Translations under genes and position numbers: made by a program
Shown here: piece after piece, positions 20,826-31,218 of the stretch
How positions within the stretch are numbered: the first letter of the stretch is position 1
Layout of the letters: the number at the start of each line of letters is the position of its first letter
Assembly: GCF_042100115.1 (NCBI RefSeq)
Contig: NC_091272.1
Location: 5,828,001-5,892,000, forward strand
Length of the DNA: 64,000 nucleotides
Source: Alternaria dauci
Taxonomy: Eukaryota; Ascomycota; Dothideomycetes; Pleosporales; Pleosporaceae
Reading direction: 5' to 3'
Notes under the pieces: model-generated
What the model was told of the DNA's origin: nothing
Databases searched by the model: none
Seen by the model: only the letters and a program-made list of their open reading frames with translations

Positions 20826-22354
20826 TTATATGTCGTCCCACGGAAAGTCCTGCGGGTCAATTCTTGTGCACGTCAGATAGGGCAGGCCGCCTTCTCGCAG
20901 GTCGAGCTCGAGAAAGTTGCGCATCAGCGGCTTTACTGCGTCCTTGGCCTTGTTCTTGATCTCGTCGATTCGCCGCTCGAACCGCTTGAGATTGTCGCGG
21001 TTGTACTGGTCTGGATTCAGGCGCAGAAAGCGCTTGCACTCGTCGTGGTTGAGGTAGCTCGAGCCAGCCTGGCCGAGTAGGCGGAAGATGCGGCCTGTAT
21101 TGAAGACGGGCGGGGCTGGCAGCGGCGCTCCGTCTCGTGAGTTCTGGGGCCGTGGTGATTTGAGGATCGGAGCTGGGGGCGGCGTGGTGTTTTCCGCTAG
21201 CCATTGCCGGAACAGCGAGACTGCGATCCAGTCCAGCCAGTTGCTCGACGGACTGACACGCTCGCCGCGGCTAGTCGTGAGCGACAGGCGAAACAGCTTG
21301 ACTTCAATCTTCGCCTTGAGCTCGTCCATCTCGTCCACCTTGTCTTCTATCAGCTCGATGACGGGCTCGGCGATTTGGCCGCGCAGTTGATTGATGCCCT
21401 GTGGCCACTGTCCCACGACGTGCACCATGGCTTCGGCAAAGATGGCCTTGCTCCGTGCCATGTAGCCAAGCTTGAGATAGCTGGGGGGATATTTCGCTAT
21501 CTGTTTCCACAGGCGCCCCTGGAAGCGCAGCAGATGGTGGTCTACGCGCGGTCCGATGACACCAAGCGCGTCGTACATGTCGGCGAGCTGCAGGAGCGAT
21601 TTGCACTCTACGTAGGCATTGGCAATGTTGACGGCATCGAGCGCGGGTGGGTAGTTGTAGAAGATGCGGAACAGGTTGTCGTAGTCTCGGAAAATGTCGT
21701 CGTCAGGGTCGGTCTCGGGAGCGGGAGCTGCTGGCACGTGGAGGGTGGAGAAGTTGGCCATGCTGCGGAAGAAGCCCGACTGCGGTGCCGCAGGCTTGTT
21801 GCGCGCATTGGGCGGCTGTGGAGGTGGACTCGGGTCGCCGCCAAACATTGTAGGCTGGTTCTTCTGCATGCTCGTTAGTATATAGTCCCATGGACGTGTA
21901 AACGACGCACCTTTTGCACGAGCATGGGCAGGTCGTCGTCGCCGCTGCCCCAGTCCATCTCGTACCTCCATTTCCTCTTCTGCTCCGGCCGTGACCCCGA
22001 TGGTATCCTCGACAGGGCGGTGCCGTTGCTGGGGCCGGCACTCGTCACGTCGCCGGCCGTCGCCCACTCGTCGCTCGTGCCAGCCTCGAAGAAGCCAGAG
22101 CATTGCGTCAGAATCAGCTTGTGCAGCAGATAGCGCATCTGCTTCCGGCCGTTGTTGATGACGATTTCGACGTCGCCCGTGTGCGTAAACACGGGAAACT
22201 CATTCTGGGGGGCTAGCGACGGGCTCCCAACGTTGGACCGGTGCTGGCGATGTCTGCGGACGGTCGACGCGCGCGAGGAGTGGGACACCACCGACGATGG
22301 ACGCCGGATGGGCAGTGAGCGCTCGGCGCTCGTCGAGTCTGGGTAGGAAACCAT
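20826..22354 (-). CDS. BTB/POZ-type protein, 493 aa
   Basis: Exon 1 22354-21911 and exon 2 21863-20826, with a 47-nt intron (GTGCGT...CATGCAG, branch CTAAC), phase 0 joining LVQK to KNQPTMF. The N-terminal segment FPVFTHTGDVEIVINNGR, then RYLLHKLILTQCSGFFEAGT, is a BTB/POZ start (strands followed by the LHK..L...S.FF helix), interrupted by a Ser/Gly-rich insertion around TSAGPSNGTALSRIPSG. The BTB core continues in exon 2 with DYDNLFRIFYNYPPAL and LLQLADMYDALGVIG. The C-terminal half is helical (VIELIEDKVDEMDELKAKIE; YLNHDECKRFLRLNPDQYN) and ends DPQDFPWDDI. This layout matches a fungal BTB family of unknown function. BTB domains dimerise or bind cullin-3, but no partner domain is seen here. 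Confidence 0.75.
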
Positions 22355-23119
22355 GCGCCGCGATGTTTACTCTGTGCTGGTGTTGTGCTCGGGGAGGCCG
22401 AAGGAGTGGTGGCCGACGGCGTGGTTCGCGACGACGATGCGTGCCCGCGAATATCGCACTCGACGAGATGGCTGGAGAGTGCGGGGGCGGGAGTGTGGCG
22501 ACAGCACAATGCTGCGTGTTGCGTAGTGTGCACGCAGCGGTGCAGCTCTAGGTGCAGGCAGGCTGGTTGTTGATGCTGGTTGAGGCTGGAGGGTGCGCAC
22601 GCCGTAGACGAGAATGGCCCGCAAAACCACCCCACCACAAATGCGATGGCGCCAAAGGTGGACCTGGGCCAGAACCGGTTCAGCGCGACAGGGGACGCTC
22701 TGCTGTTTCGCGATGCATGTGCAGTGTTGAGAAAATGTTTCAGCAGCCGTGCAGCAGTGGACAACAGTGGCTGTGTGGCGACTGTCCACATGCCCGCCAT
22801 CCGCATGCACCTGGCCCCATGCACGCTCGAACAGGCTGGAGGCTGTGCGCCAATCGCCGTACCTAGCCGGGCCAAACGCAGTCAGCCTCGATGGCCGCCA
22901 GCTGGGATCTCGCGGCCAAAACAGGGGGATCGAAGCATTGGATCATCCGAAGCTTTCAAGGTTGATGCAGGGGAACTGCGTCGTCTGGTAAACATCCGTC
23001 GGCCACAGCGCGACTGGACCTCTCGAGTGTTGTCGCGCCGCACACTAGTTGTGCAACGAACCGCCTGACATCATAGTCTAACATATACATAATACACGAT
23101 TGTACATTGCTTCGTGGCG
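22355..23119 (+). other. Spacer between BTB gene start and SerRS end
   Basis: 765 GC-rich nt between two minus-strand genes. Many overlapping frames, all without domain character. Presumably the long leader and promoter of the BTB gene. Confidence 0.4.
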
Positions 23120-24637
23120 CTATGCCTGTATCTTCTCTTGCCCGCCCATGAAGGGCCGCAGCACCTCCGGTATCGTCACCGTGCCGTCTTGTGCGTTCCA
23201 GTGGTTCTCCAGTATGGCGGCCAGCACTCTGGGCACAGCAAGTGCAGTGCCGTTCAGTGTGTACGGGAACTCCAGCTTGCCTCCCTTGACGCGCATGCGG
23301 GTTTGCAGCCGTCGACTCTGGTAGTCTGTGCACATGGACGACGACGTCACCTCGCCCCATCCGTCATCCTTCTCTCGGGACGGGAAGAAAGCTTCAATGT
23401 CAATCTTTCTTGTCGCGCTGGCACCGAGGTCTGTTGTGGGCATTTCCAGGATGCGGCAGTGCAGCCCGAGCGCCTCGAGTATCTCCTTCTGGATTGACAG
23501 CATCTCGTCAAAGATTGCTTCTGAGCTTGGCGCCGTTGGAGTGGTAAAGTGATCCTCTCCCGTGTGATCGGGCAGTGTCCAGGCGAACATCTCGACCTTG
23601 GTGAACTCGTGCACGCGGTACAGGCCCTTTGTGTCGGCTCCTCTTGCGCCAGCTTCAGCGCGGTAGCATCTGCTCACGCCGACCGTCTTCAAAGGCAGGT
23701 CCGCTTCCTCTAGAGTCTGGTTGGCCTTCATGCCCGCCAGCGGTATCTCTGCAGTGCCGGCAAGCGCCAACTGCGGTTTCGCCTTGTCCTTCTCCGACTG
23801 CTCGATGGCGTAGATTTGCTGCTCGCCGTTCTGGTCCCGCGGCTGGAACCCGCACGCAGATGCAATGTGCGAGTACACCAGGGACGGGGGCGCAACCGCC
23901 TTCCATCCTTTCCTCCGAGCAACACTCAGCGCATACTGCACGAGGGCCTGTTCCAGCATCGCCCCGTCGCCGACGAGAAAGTACCAGCCCCATCCCGAAG
24001 TCTGCGCCGAGCCTGAGAAGTCGAGTATCCCCAGTTCTTGTCCGATATCAACATGCGACTTGCGAGTCTGTTGTTTTGGAGACTTGCTCTGTGGGCGTGA
24101 GTTTATGTAGCCAAGCACGTCAGCTTCCGTGCCGGCTGGCGTGTGTGTGCTGCTCAAGTTGGGCAGGTCCTGCGCCAGGCCGTCTATCTGTTCCTGGATC
24201 TGTGACTCCTGTGCTTCGATGGAGCTCAACTCGGCCTTTAATTCCTTTGCCTCGCTGATAATGCCTTCCCTGAGGGCTACCGGTTTGCTTTCTGCATCTT
24301 TAGCGCGCGACGCTGTCCTCGCCAGGCTGGCTCGAATGCGGTTGTTGCGTTCTCGCAGCTCCCGGCTGCTCTGCTGCAGCGCGAGCCATTGCTCGTGCAG
24401 CTCTATGATGCGCCACGATGACTTGCTGTGTGCGGCATAGTTGCGGTCTATGCAGTTCTGCTCGTACAGGCCTGGGTTCTGGCGGATGTGCTTGATGTCG
24501 ATTGTGGGCTTCGGTGCGAATGCGGGCCGTGTGTATGTTCGGCGTGACGAGCTCGTTCGACATGGCGTTGGATTGCTGTGTATAGCTGGTCTCGGGTTTG
24601 GGGCATTGCCTCGAAGAGACCGCTGAATGGCCCTCAT
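23120..24637 (-). CDS. DIA4: Mitochondrial seryl-tRNA synthetase, 505 aa
   Basis: Single-exon class II aminoacyl-tRNA synthetase. Residues from TIDIKHIRQNPGLYEQNCIDRNY on are the SerRS N-terminal coiled arm (LRERNNRIRASLAR; ELKAELSSIEAQESQIQEQI). The catalytic domain follows with GWGWYFLVGDGAMLEQALVQ, LAGTAEIPLAGM (the motif that recognises serine), CYRAEAGARGADTKGLYRVH (motif 2), FTKVEMF and LNGTALAVPRVLAAILENHW (motif 3). It charges tRNA-Ser. The preceding Arg/Ser-rich, acid-free segment (MRAIQRSLRGN... SSSRRTYTRPAF) looks like a mitochondrial presequence, so the organellar enzyme is meant. The frame continues upstream to ATGs at 24667 and 24823; 24637 gives the most typical presequence. 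The C-terminus ends shortly after motif 3. Confidence 0.93.
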   Translation of the reverse strand: MRAIQRSLRGNAPNPRPAIHSNPTPCRTSSSRRTYTRPAFAPKPTIDIKHIRQNPGLYEQNCIDRNYAAHSKSSWRIIELHEQWLALQQSSRELRERNNRIRASLARTASRAKDAESKPVALREGIISEAKELKAELSSIEAQESQIQEQIDGLAQDLPNLSSTHTPAGTEADVLGYINSRPQSKSPKQQTRKSHVDIGQELGILDFSGSAQTSGWGWYFLVGDGAMLEQALVQYALSVARRKGWKAVAPPSLVYSHIASACGFQPRDQNGEQQIYAIEQSEKDKAKPQLALAGTAEIPLAGMKANQTLEEADLPLKTVGVSRCYRAEAGARGADTKGLYRVHEFTKVEMFAWTLPDHTGEDHFTTPTAPSSEAIFDEMLSIQKEILEALGLHCRILEMPTTDLGASATRKIDIEAFFPSREKDDGWGEVTSSSMCTDYQSRRLQTRMRVKGGKLEFPYTLNGTALAVPRVLAAILENHWNAQDGTVTIPEVLRPFMGGQEKIQA

Positions 24638-25033
24638 GGCTGTGACATGTGGATGCGGTCGAATCATTTCCTCTGTCCCGCTTCGCGCTTTCCCAACTTT
24701 TGAGCATCCTTGATCCCTGCATGCGTCTGTCGCGTACGTCGCGTCCTGCCCCGCATCCTCTCTCACTTCCTTTACGCGTCGAAGTGAGTTCGACGCGTAC
24801 AATGGCGATGCTGTGCAACGCAAGAAAAGGCGACCGGGAATTTCCCGAGAAGACAGGTCGATTTACGAGTTCCTGTCCATCTCCTTTGACTACTCATCTA
24901 CAACTACACAGCGCTTCTGCGAAACAATCAAGAGCCATTGCAACTATCCTCCTAATAGAACCCAAATAGACTACCAAGTATTCAGGTTCCTTTCGTGTCT
25001 CTTTCGACTCCAGCTTCATCTCCTACCATCGCC
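24638..25033 (+). promoter_or_regulatory. Bidirectional promoter, SerRS and 25.0-kb gene
   Basis: 396 nt separate the two divergent starts. The spacer contains a perfect inverted repeat with two ACGCGT boxes (24773-24799), listed separately. It is the only obvious regulatory structure here. Confidence 0.5.
24773..24799. promoter_or_regulatory. Inverted repeat with two ACGCGT (MCB-like) boxes
   Basis: Arms of 11 bp, TACGCGTCGAA and TTCGACGCGTA, with a 5-nt loop. Each arm contains ACGCGT, the MluI cell-cycle box recognised by MBF (Swi6-Mbp1/Res) in ascomycetes. It lies about 136 nt upstream of the SerRS ATG and 235 nt upstream of the ATG at 25034. Confidence 0.5.
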
Positions 25034-26212
25034 ATGGCTTCCAACTCACGCAAGCGTCCAGCTGATCTGACATTGACGGCCTCTGAAGGCTCTAAGAGAT
25101 CCAAGATGTCAGATGCAAGTTCCGTAGCTACCGCATCCGAGGAGAGAAGTGAGCCCACCATGGGGACTTATAGCATACGCCGGCTCCTAGATTCACCAGA
25201 CTTCAACTCGTATGCATCCAGCGCACGGCTCAGACCGAGAGCGGTGCCCATTGGAACCCCAGGACCATTGCGAGCAAATGGCTTTCTTTCCAGTCAGAAA
25301 CCAGTACCAGCGGCATACAAACCTACCGTTCTGTATCAACCACATCCTCTCAGCAAGGTAGGCCAGAGCGGCCACTGGGTGCCGTATCCTCTTGGTCTCA
25401 TGCCGTACGATTCGTGGTCCAAACTTCACCATGGTATTGGGAGCGACATCCAGCCCAAACCAACTCTCAGCTGTCTCGTCTGCGGCGGGAGGCGTGAGAT
25501 GACTGCTCATATGCACAAGCTATTCCTGGTCGCCGAGCGGCTTGCCTGGGAACGTGGTCCGATTTCAGTGTACGACCCGCAACTCAACGCACTCTTGAAC
25601 ACCAAGATCAACAACGCGCTCGGCGTCCGGCCTGTCGTCAACGACCCAGTACATCTAGAGGGTAGACACAGTAAGATGAACAGATTTTATCCCTACTGCA
25701 ATGAGCATGAAATGATGCTCGCCCATAAACTTCTGTTCGTGGCAGACGGCTTGACAGAAGCATCGTGGTCGGTGTGGTTTGCGATGCAACTGGGCGTTGA
25801 TGAGCTGCGGGAAGCAGGCGAAGTAACAGGCCGTCTCCCGTCTGAACGACCGAGGCCTACTTCTGGCCTGCTCACATCGCCGGTGTCTTCCAAAAAAGAG
25901 CCTGTGCGTGGAAATGCTTCCTCGAACACCCCCACGACCACTGTCTCGCCGATTCACGCTGCCATTTCTGCCATGCAAGGAAGGCATTCTACCACCACCA
26001 CCACCACCACCACCACCACAACTTCTCCGAGCCTCAGCAAGCGCATCGTCAGCTATAGGAACCTACAAGACTTCTACGCCCTTCTCGATCGGATTGAGAG
26101 AACATCGTACGTCGGAGCGCTCTTCCTGGAAGCGTACGCTGGAAGGCTGAGGAATGATCTGTGCAAAGACTGCTGGCTCGCTCAAAAAGTTCGGCTTGAT
26201 GTTTTCAAGTGA
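25034..26212 (+). CDS. Hypothetical protein with three Cys/His pairs, 392 aa
   Basis: Single exon starting MASNSRKRPADLTLTAS, a Lys/Arg-rich start compatible with nuclear targeting. Residues 1-60 look disordered. The folded part has CLVCGG about residue 150, HMHKLFLVAERLAWERGP, then YCNEHE about residue 220 and, after a long Pro/Ser/Thr linker containing an 11-Thr run, CKDCW close to the C-terminus. The three pairs (C-x2-C, C-x2-H, C-x2-C) suggest metal binding, but no named zinc-finger class fits. The frame is open upstream to 24995 without an ATG, so 25034 is taken as start. It is transcribed away from mitochondrial SerRS over a shared promoter. Function unknown. Confidence 0.75.
   Translation: MASNSRKRPADLTLTASEGSKRSKMSDASSVATASEERSEPTMGTYSIRRLLDSPDFNSYASSARLRPRAVPIGTPGPLRANGFLSSQKPVPAAYKPTVLYQPHPLSKVGQSGHWVPYPLGLMPYDSWSKLHHGIGSDIQPKPTLSCLVCGGRREMTAHMHKLFLVAERLAWERGPISVYDPQLNALLNTKINNALGVRPVVNDPVHLEGRHSKMNRFYPYCNEHEMMLAHKLLFVADGLTEASWSVWFAMQLGVDELREAGEVTGRLPSERPRPTSGLLTSPVSSKKEPVRGNASSNTPTTTVSPIHAAISAMQGRHSTTTTTTTTTTTSPSLSKRIVSYRNLQDFYALLDRIERTSYVGALFLEAYAGRLRNDLCKDCWLAQKVRLDVFK
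25991..26019 (+). repeat. (ACC)n trinucleotide repeat
   Basis: About nine and a half ACC units inside the 25034-26212 gene, encoding most of a run of 11 threonines in a linker. Length variation would not shift the frame. Confidence 0.9.
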
Positions 26213-26749
26213 CTTCTGCATTCCTCGTTCGCAGACACCAGAGCTCACTACACCACAGCGGTGGGCGAGGAGGGGCGATGCACGGAAGTGGAGCCTGTCC
26301 GTAGCCGTCGCGGCATGACGCCTCTTGTGGCGGTGTCCTGTATGTAGACATATGAAACCTATCACAACATGACGTGGTCTCGTGGCTGTATGCCGACACG
26401 GTGCAAACATGTCAGGGTGGATATCAGAGTGTCGTGTGTCTGATGCGCAGCGTGATGAAGCTCGCTCGCTAATCGCATCTCGGCCTAGAAGCGCGGATGG
26501 TTCCACGCTTCGTCGTCATCCGCACCTTTACCAGGCATCCTCAAGCGGCGTGCATCATTGTGCCGCCGCGGCATTGGGCTTCTTATCTACCCAACTATAA
26601 AGACTCTCTTGCCTTGCCCCCGCCGTCGGCTGCTTCGCTGCTTCCTCGGAAAGGCCAGATCCGCCCCTTACCCCTGCCCGTGTGCACCCTGACATCACAC
26701 CTCACACCTCTACCTCCCTCTGCGATATTACACCCACACGACTGCAACG
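26213..26749 (+). other. Upstream spacer of the TLC-domain gene
   Basis: 537 nt between two plus-strand genes. The last 150 nt are CT-rich (ttgccccc, cctctacctccctctg), as in many fungal promoters near the transcription start. No gene seen. Confidence 0.4.
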
Positions 26750-27997
26750 ATGCGCGATCCGTTTCCTTTTCCGCGGCCTGAGGGCCTCGTCAAATATGTA
26801 GAGCCCGTCGCCGAATTTCTCTCGCTGAAGACGCTACCGCTGCACTTCCACGAGGTCATGGCAGCGTTCACGCTCTACCACGTTACCTTCCGCTACTTCG
26901 CCCCCGCTGTCTCGCGTCTCTTCGTCCCGAGGATATACGCGCAGTTCAGTGCGCGAACCAAGCTGAACTGGGATGTGCATATTGTGTCTTTTGTCCAGAG
27001 CACGCTCATCTGCAGCATGGCGTTGTGGGTCATGTTCACGGACAGGGAGCTCAACCAGATGGACGCCACGGAGCGCGTACATGGATACACTGGGGCGTCT
27101 GGCTTAATCCAGGCCTTCGCAGGCGGCTACTTCCTGTGGGATCTGGTAATCACAGTGCAGAATGTGAAGGCCTTTGGTATCGGCATGCTGTTCCATGCTA
27201 TCTGCGCCCTCTCCGTCTTCTCGCTGGGCTTCGTAAGTGTAAAGCGGTGCTCTTCGGAGCACATGGGAGCTGTGTGAATACTGATCGTGCGACAGCGTCC
27301 GTTTGTGAACTACTACGCGTGTACCTTTATCCTCTACGAGCTCTCCTCCCCCTTTCTGAACATCCACTGGTTCTGCGATAAACTCAGCATGACGGGCAGC
27401 ACCATCCAGCTCGTCAACGGCATAGTTCTGCTGTGCACCTTCTTCTCCTGCCGCATCGTGTGGGGGTCATACCAGTCGGTACGCGTCTTCACCGATGTCT
27501 ACCACGCCTACACCGCCGGCGCAGTCGCACGCTCAGACCCGGACGTCGGAAAGCTGTCACACAACACGACGCTCAATAATGCAGGCTTCAAGAACGACGT
27601 CCTTCGGTTCGCCGACGACCAGACCGTCCCGCTGTGGCTCATCAGCGCCTACCTCGCCTCGAACGTGATCCTCAACGGCCTGAACTGGTTCTGGTTCGGA
27701 AAGATGATTGAAACCCTGCGTAAGCGCTTCGACCCGCCCTTTGGCACAAGGAGACCCGAGATCACGGAAACTACTCTGGAGATTCCAGATGACGAGAAGG
27801 TCATGGTCGAGGGTATACATGTCTCCACTCCTGGTGTGGTTGAGAAGGATGCTAAAGACTATATTGGCGCAGCCTCTCCGGGGTTGGTGTCGCTGGAGAA
27901 GAGCAGGACGGGGACGCATTTGGAGGTCAAGCAGAGTGAGGTACGGAGTCGGATCACGGCACAAAGAGGGGGGTTGCGAGCTGCTCAGGCGGCGTGA
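26750..27997 (+). CDS. TLC-domain membrane protein, 394 aa
   Basis: Exons 26750-27232 and 27296-27997, 63-nt intron (GTAAGT...CGACAG), phase 0 joining SVFSLGF to RPFVNYYACTFILYELSSPF. The block HIVSFVQSTLICSMALWVMF, then YTGASGLIQAFAGGYFLWDL, FGIGMLFHAICALSVFSLGF and ELSSPFLNIHWF match the TRAM-LAG1-CLN8 (TLC) domain: a His in the first core helix, Y-D/S turn, and the P-F-L-N-x-R/H-W motif in the later helix. Six to eight membrane segments are visible. TLC proteins of this TMEM56/FAM57-like branch sit in ER or Golgi membranes and handle lipids or ceramides. They lack the Lag1 homeobox and full ceramide-synthase motif. The C-terminal 90 residues are cytosolic and charged. Confidence 0.85.
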
Positions 27998-28186
27998 ACG
28001 TGTGTGGACAGCATGGATCGGCGAATCTTGTAAACGGAGATGTAGGTAACACTGTAATGTGGCATTTTTTTCAACATATATTTTTTCCAAACCGTCTGCG
28101 TTCTTTAATCCTGCAGCTTAGGAATCCTCACTACGTCCTTTAGTCTCGTCTCACATACCTTGTCCTGTCGTCTCTTCTCCAAACTT

Positions 28187-28635
28187 CTATGCTGCTTGTC
28201 CCCATATGCTGTCCTCGACCTTGCGAAGCAGCGCCTCCAAACCCTCATGCATAGCATCGTGTACCAACCGGTCGATCATGACCTCTCGTTTCGCCTCCTC
28301 CGAGACCTTTTCCGCGTGCTCCAAGCCCAGCTGGTCAGGCTCATCTTGTTGCCTCAGAGTTGCGACTGGCGCGTCCACTGCGGCGATGACACAGTCAGCC
28401 TGTTTGCTTAATGCTTCTCTCTTTTTGAGGCTCTCCTGCAGTTTCGTGCGGAGCATACTGACGTATTTTTCTCGTTCGCTGTGCGAGAGCTTTGGGAGGC
28501 TGGCTGTGAACCAGATAGCTGGTTGGCGGTTGTTGGTCAGAAACGTGCTGCTCTGTCTTTCTTGGGGTACTTACTAGAGATCTCCTTGTCTAAGAGGCTT
28601 TTTACTCGAGGTTGTAGGGGCTCGTTTTCTGACAT
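28187..28635 (-). CDS. Small charged helical protein, 130 aa
   Basis: Exon 1 28635-28575 and exon 2 28518-28187 join over a 56-nt intron (GTAAGT...CAACCAG, branch CTGAC). The product begins MSENEPLQPRVKSLLDKEI, continues IWFTASLPKLSHSEREKYV and is then largely helical (LQESLKKREALSKQ; EHAEKVSEEAKREVMIDRLV; MHEGLEALLRKVED). No domain is recognised. It has no signal peptide or membrane segment. The splice is supported by consensus borders and by continuous acidic/helical character across the junction. Its 3' end faces the TLC gene; it lies about 500 bp from family member C but shows no clear similarity to it. Confidence 0.6.
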
Positions 28636-29141
28636 GGTGATTGATTGATTTAGAGACGCTTCTGCTGTAGAACTGACAATTAGTGATGCAAAGCGGGATA
28701 GATCAATTCTGAAATATCTGAATATCTTGAAGAGAGTGGCGAGCCGAGGAGGGTAGATATACAGTCATGCATGTTTGTCGATGTAGTGATTTACTAGGAC
28801 ATCCAAGAGACAAACTCAAACTTAGATCTGCCATAAGACGCTGATGTACGTCCACGTTGATACTCATTCTGCATTATATGAACACCTCTACGACGAAATA
28901 GTTACACGTCCATCATACGCGGTTTTTGGGCAAACAGATCCTTGACAAGTCCATGGTCACAGTATATAGTGCATTGCTATCGGAGCTACTCTCAGGGGCC
29001 ATATATACTACGAACCTTACATGTAGCTGTCACCGCGTAACTCGACACTCCTGATTCGCCTCTGTAAACGTGTCTGCATCCCAATTCACCCAAGAGTTCT
29101 CTATAGCCCTCGAAACCATCCTCGAAGCAGCCAGTCTAAAT
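28636..29141 (+). other. Intergenic, no gene seen
   Basis: 506 AT-richer nt between two minus-strand genes. Only short frames. Confidence 0.4.
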
Positions 29142-30067
29142 CTACACTGACGTGCTAGACAGACCAGCAGACTTCTTCCTCTCCTTGGCCGCCTTTCGCT
29201 TCCCACGCTCCTTCGCCTTCCCACTCTTCGCCTTTGTCAAGTTAGCCGGGATAAGATCCGCCCGCTCATACACAATGGCAATCGCGTTGAGTACATCCTG
29301 CGTCTGCAAGGCGGGATCCTTGTCGCCCTGCTGCTCATCTTGGGTGCGCAGTGCGATGGCCTCGTCTAGTACCTCCAGAGCTAATCGGGATTGACCGTGG
29401 GTGAAGCTAGACAGGATGCTGATGGCGGTTATGAGTGAGGTAGTCGTGAGCTTCTGGTTAAACTTTGGGCCGGATCCTGTTTTCATGGAGGCGGAGAGGA
29501 ACTGCTTGGCGGTTATACCCCAGTGTCGCTCGATGTGGGCGTAGTCCTCAGCAAGTCCAATGTCTGGTCTGCTGGCTTTGATGGAGACAAGGTCTGCTTC
29601 GACCGACGTGTAGGGACGCGTGATGCGCAGCTTGTTGCGGGTCTCGGGCTTCTGATCGTTGAGACTGGTAATGTGTAGACATTTCTCATGATCGGATAGC
29701 GTCTGGTCTTGGTCAGCAGCTTTGCTTCTGTTTAGGCGTCATGTATACTCACATCCCACTCTTGGCCATAACCTTCGGTATCCGGGTCGACATCGTCGCC
29801 CTCTTCGCCGTGGTACAGAATCCATTCGGGAGGCGCGTCAGGCAACATCGTCTCCTCCGCACTTGCCGCTACCAATATACGCTCATCGTCCTCGAGGGCA
29901 CTGGGTTCGTAGATCGGTTTGGCCTCGATGGTGTAGAGGGCTGCGTACTTGAGATCGAGCGCAAGTCGCACGCCTTGCAGTACTTGGTCGAGATTCTGGA
30001 ACGCGCCGATGATGAATTTGTCGACGGTCTTCCTCGTGGATGGACAGTAGAGCTGGACTTGACCCAT
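29142..30067 (-). CDS. Two-module orphan protein, family member C, 291 aa
   Basis: Exon 1 30067-29753 and exon 2 29702-29142, 50-nt intron (GTGAGT...GACCAG, branch CTGAC), phase 0 right after YGQEWD, the equivalent of GLAWE in member A. The first exon is a compact module: VQLYCPSTRKTVDKFII, LDQVLQGVRLALDL, AALYTIEAKPIYEPSALED, RILVAASAEE. It is the member most like a doublecortin domain (Leu-Tyr-Thr-x-x-x-x-x-Pro-Ile, a leucine after six or so residues, then an Ile-Leu-Val-Ala-Ala strand and Glu). Exon 2 has KCLHITSLND, LRITRPYTSVEADL, ILSSFTHGQSR and TQDVLNAIAIVYERADLI, then a strongly basic tail (KAKSGKAKERGKRKAAKERK). The shared CxHIT, RITRPY, SSFTHG and V..I..xYExA elements show common descent with member A. 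Function unknown. Confidence 0.78.
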
Positions 30068-30537
30068 GGTCGCGGTATTTGCGGATACGTGTTTCTGTGT
30101 TGATTATTCGCTTTAGTTGTTGAAAGCCGATTGGTGTAGACAAAGGAGTTGGTGTTAGAACTGCAGCCTAGGGGAATCTATACTTGTAGCCAGAGTTAGA
30201 GGTCAGCTGTCGCGGTAGTATTCTTGGTGAATACGGAAAGCTGTGGCTCCGTTTATGCGCCGCTTGTGTCTACCAGAAGTGAAAGGCGGGTTGATGAATC
30301 GGCCTTGATATAACCAGGGGCTGTTTCAGACGACGATAGTAGTAGACATGGTCACAGCCTTGTACTTTGTGTGAATGCATGAGAAGCAACTTGTATGGGG
30401 TTACAAGAATCAATTCTGTATAACACTGAGCAAAGATACACCAGTGAACTTGATAAACAATCTGCTCTCATCAGCCCAAGCCAAATACAACTGACATCAT
30501 TACGTACCATACAAATCCCCGTGCGACTGTCCCCTAC
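30068..30537 (+). other. Spacer between member C and the DUF1349 gene
   Basis: 470 nt. Promoter of member C at the left; 3' region of the DUF1349 gene at the right. No gene seen. Confidence 0.4.
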
Positions 30538-31218
30538 TCAATTGATAATTTCAATCTCCACACCCTCCTTGAACTCCGCCTCAAGCAACTCCTCTCCCCC
30601 ATCCTTGGTCGGCCGACACACATACCCCGCGACACCCACACTCCAGCCTTCCTCATCCGCAAACACCCAGTTGACCTCCCTCAACGGGCGTCTCTCAGTC
30701 TCCTTGCCATTCTCATCCTTGACAATCCAGTAAATCCAGAGACTCTTCCCAAGCGCATCCCTCTCCCTCCTCGCCTCAATGGTAGCCCCAGGCTTACTAC
30801 TGTTCTTGAAGTCGGGCATAGGAACAAGCGACCAGTCAGCCCAGGCATCGCAGCCCACGGTCGCTACGTACGGCTTTCCATAGTAGAACTCGATGCCCGT
30901 CTTGATCCACTTTGTCTCGTTGTCAGGAACGCCTGGCTTGGTAACATGCAGTAGGAGGCCGGCCTGGTCGTATTGGCGAAGCTGGTCTGCGGGCGGGAGC
31001 TCAAAGGCAAGCTTTGCTCGCTGGAATGTCTTGAGGTCGTAGGTGGCAAGCTGAGCTGGGTGAGTCGACGCATTGAAAGCGTTGTGGGATGGAGCCTTGC
31101 GCCAGATGTCAGTTCCTGGGGGAGCAGAGAGACTGAATGGTTCGATTTTTGTGGTGGTAGTGTTTGCCATGGTGGCTAGGGCAGTGGAGGCAAAGAAGGG
31201 AAGCGTGTGGAATTTCAT
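30538..31218 (-). CDS. DUF1349 (concanavalin-like) protein, 226 aa or 210 aa
   Basis: Single exon. The sequence FSLSAPPGTDIWRKAPSHN, then AKLAFELPPADQLRQYDQAG, LLLHVTKPG, KWIKTGIEFYYGKPYVATVG and SLWIYWIVKDENG is the DUF1349 family, a beta-sandwich of the concanavalin/laminin-G type related to yeast Ree1. Ree1 has been linked to regulation of enolase, but the biochemical role of the family is not settled. Two starts are possible. The ATG at 31218 adds a stretch that reads like a signal peptide (MKFHTLPFFASTALATMA). The ATG at 31170 (MANTTTTKIEPF) is the usual cytosolic start of the family. A TATAAAAG element at 31253-31260 is only about 35 nt from the first ATG, which favours the second. Confidence 0.8.
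   Translation of the reverse strand: MKFHTLPFFASTALATMANTTTTKIEPFSLSAPPGTDIWRKAPSHNAFNASTHPAQLATYDLKTFQRAKLAFELPPADQLRQYDQAGLLLHVTKPGVPDNETKWIKTGIEFYYGKPYVATVGCDAWADWSLVPMPDFKNSSKPGATIEARRERDALGKSLWIYWIVKDENGKETERRPLREVNWVFADEEGWSVGVAGYVCRPTKDGGEELLEAEFKEGVEIEIIN

Noticed and set aside
20826..21878. Plus-strand frame of 224 residues opposite the BTB gene
   Set aside because: Shadow of a GC-rich coding exon; no start context or domain.
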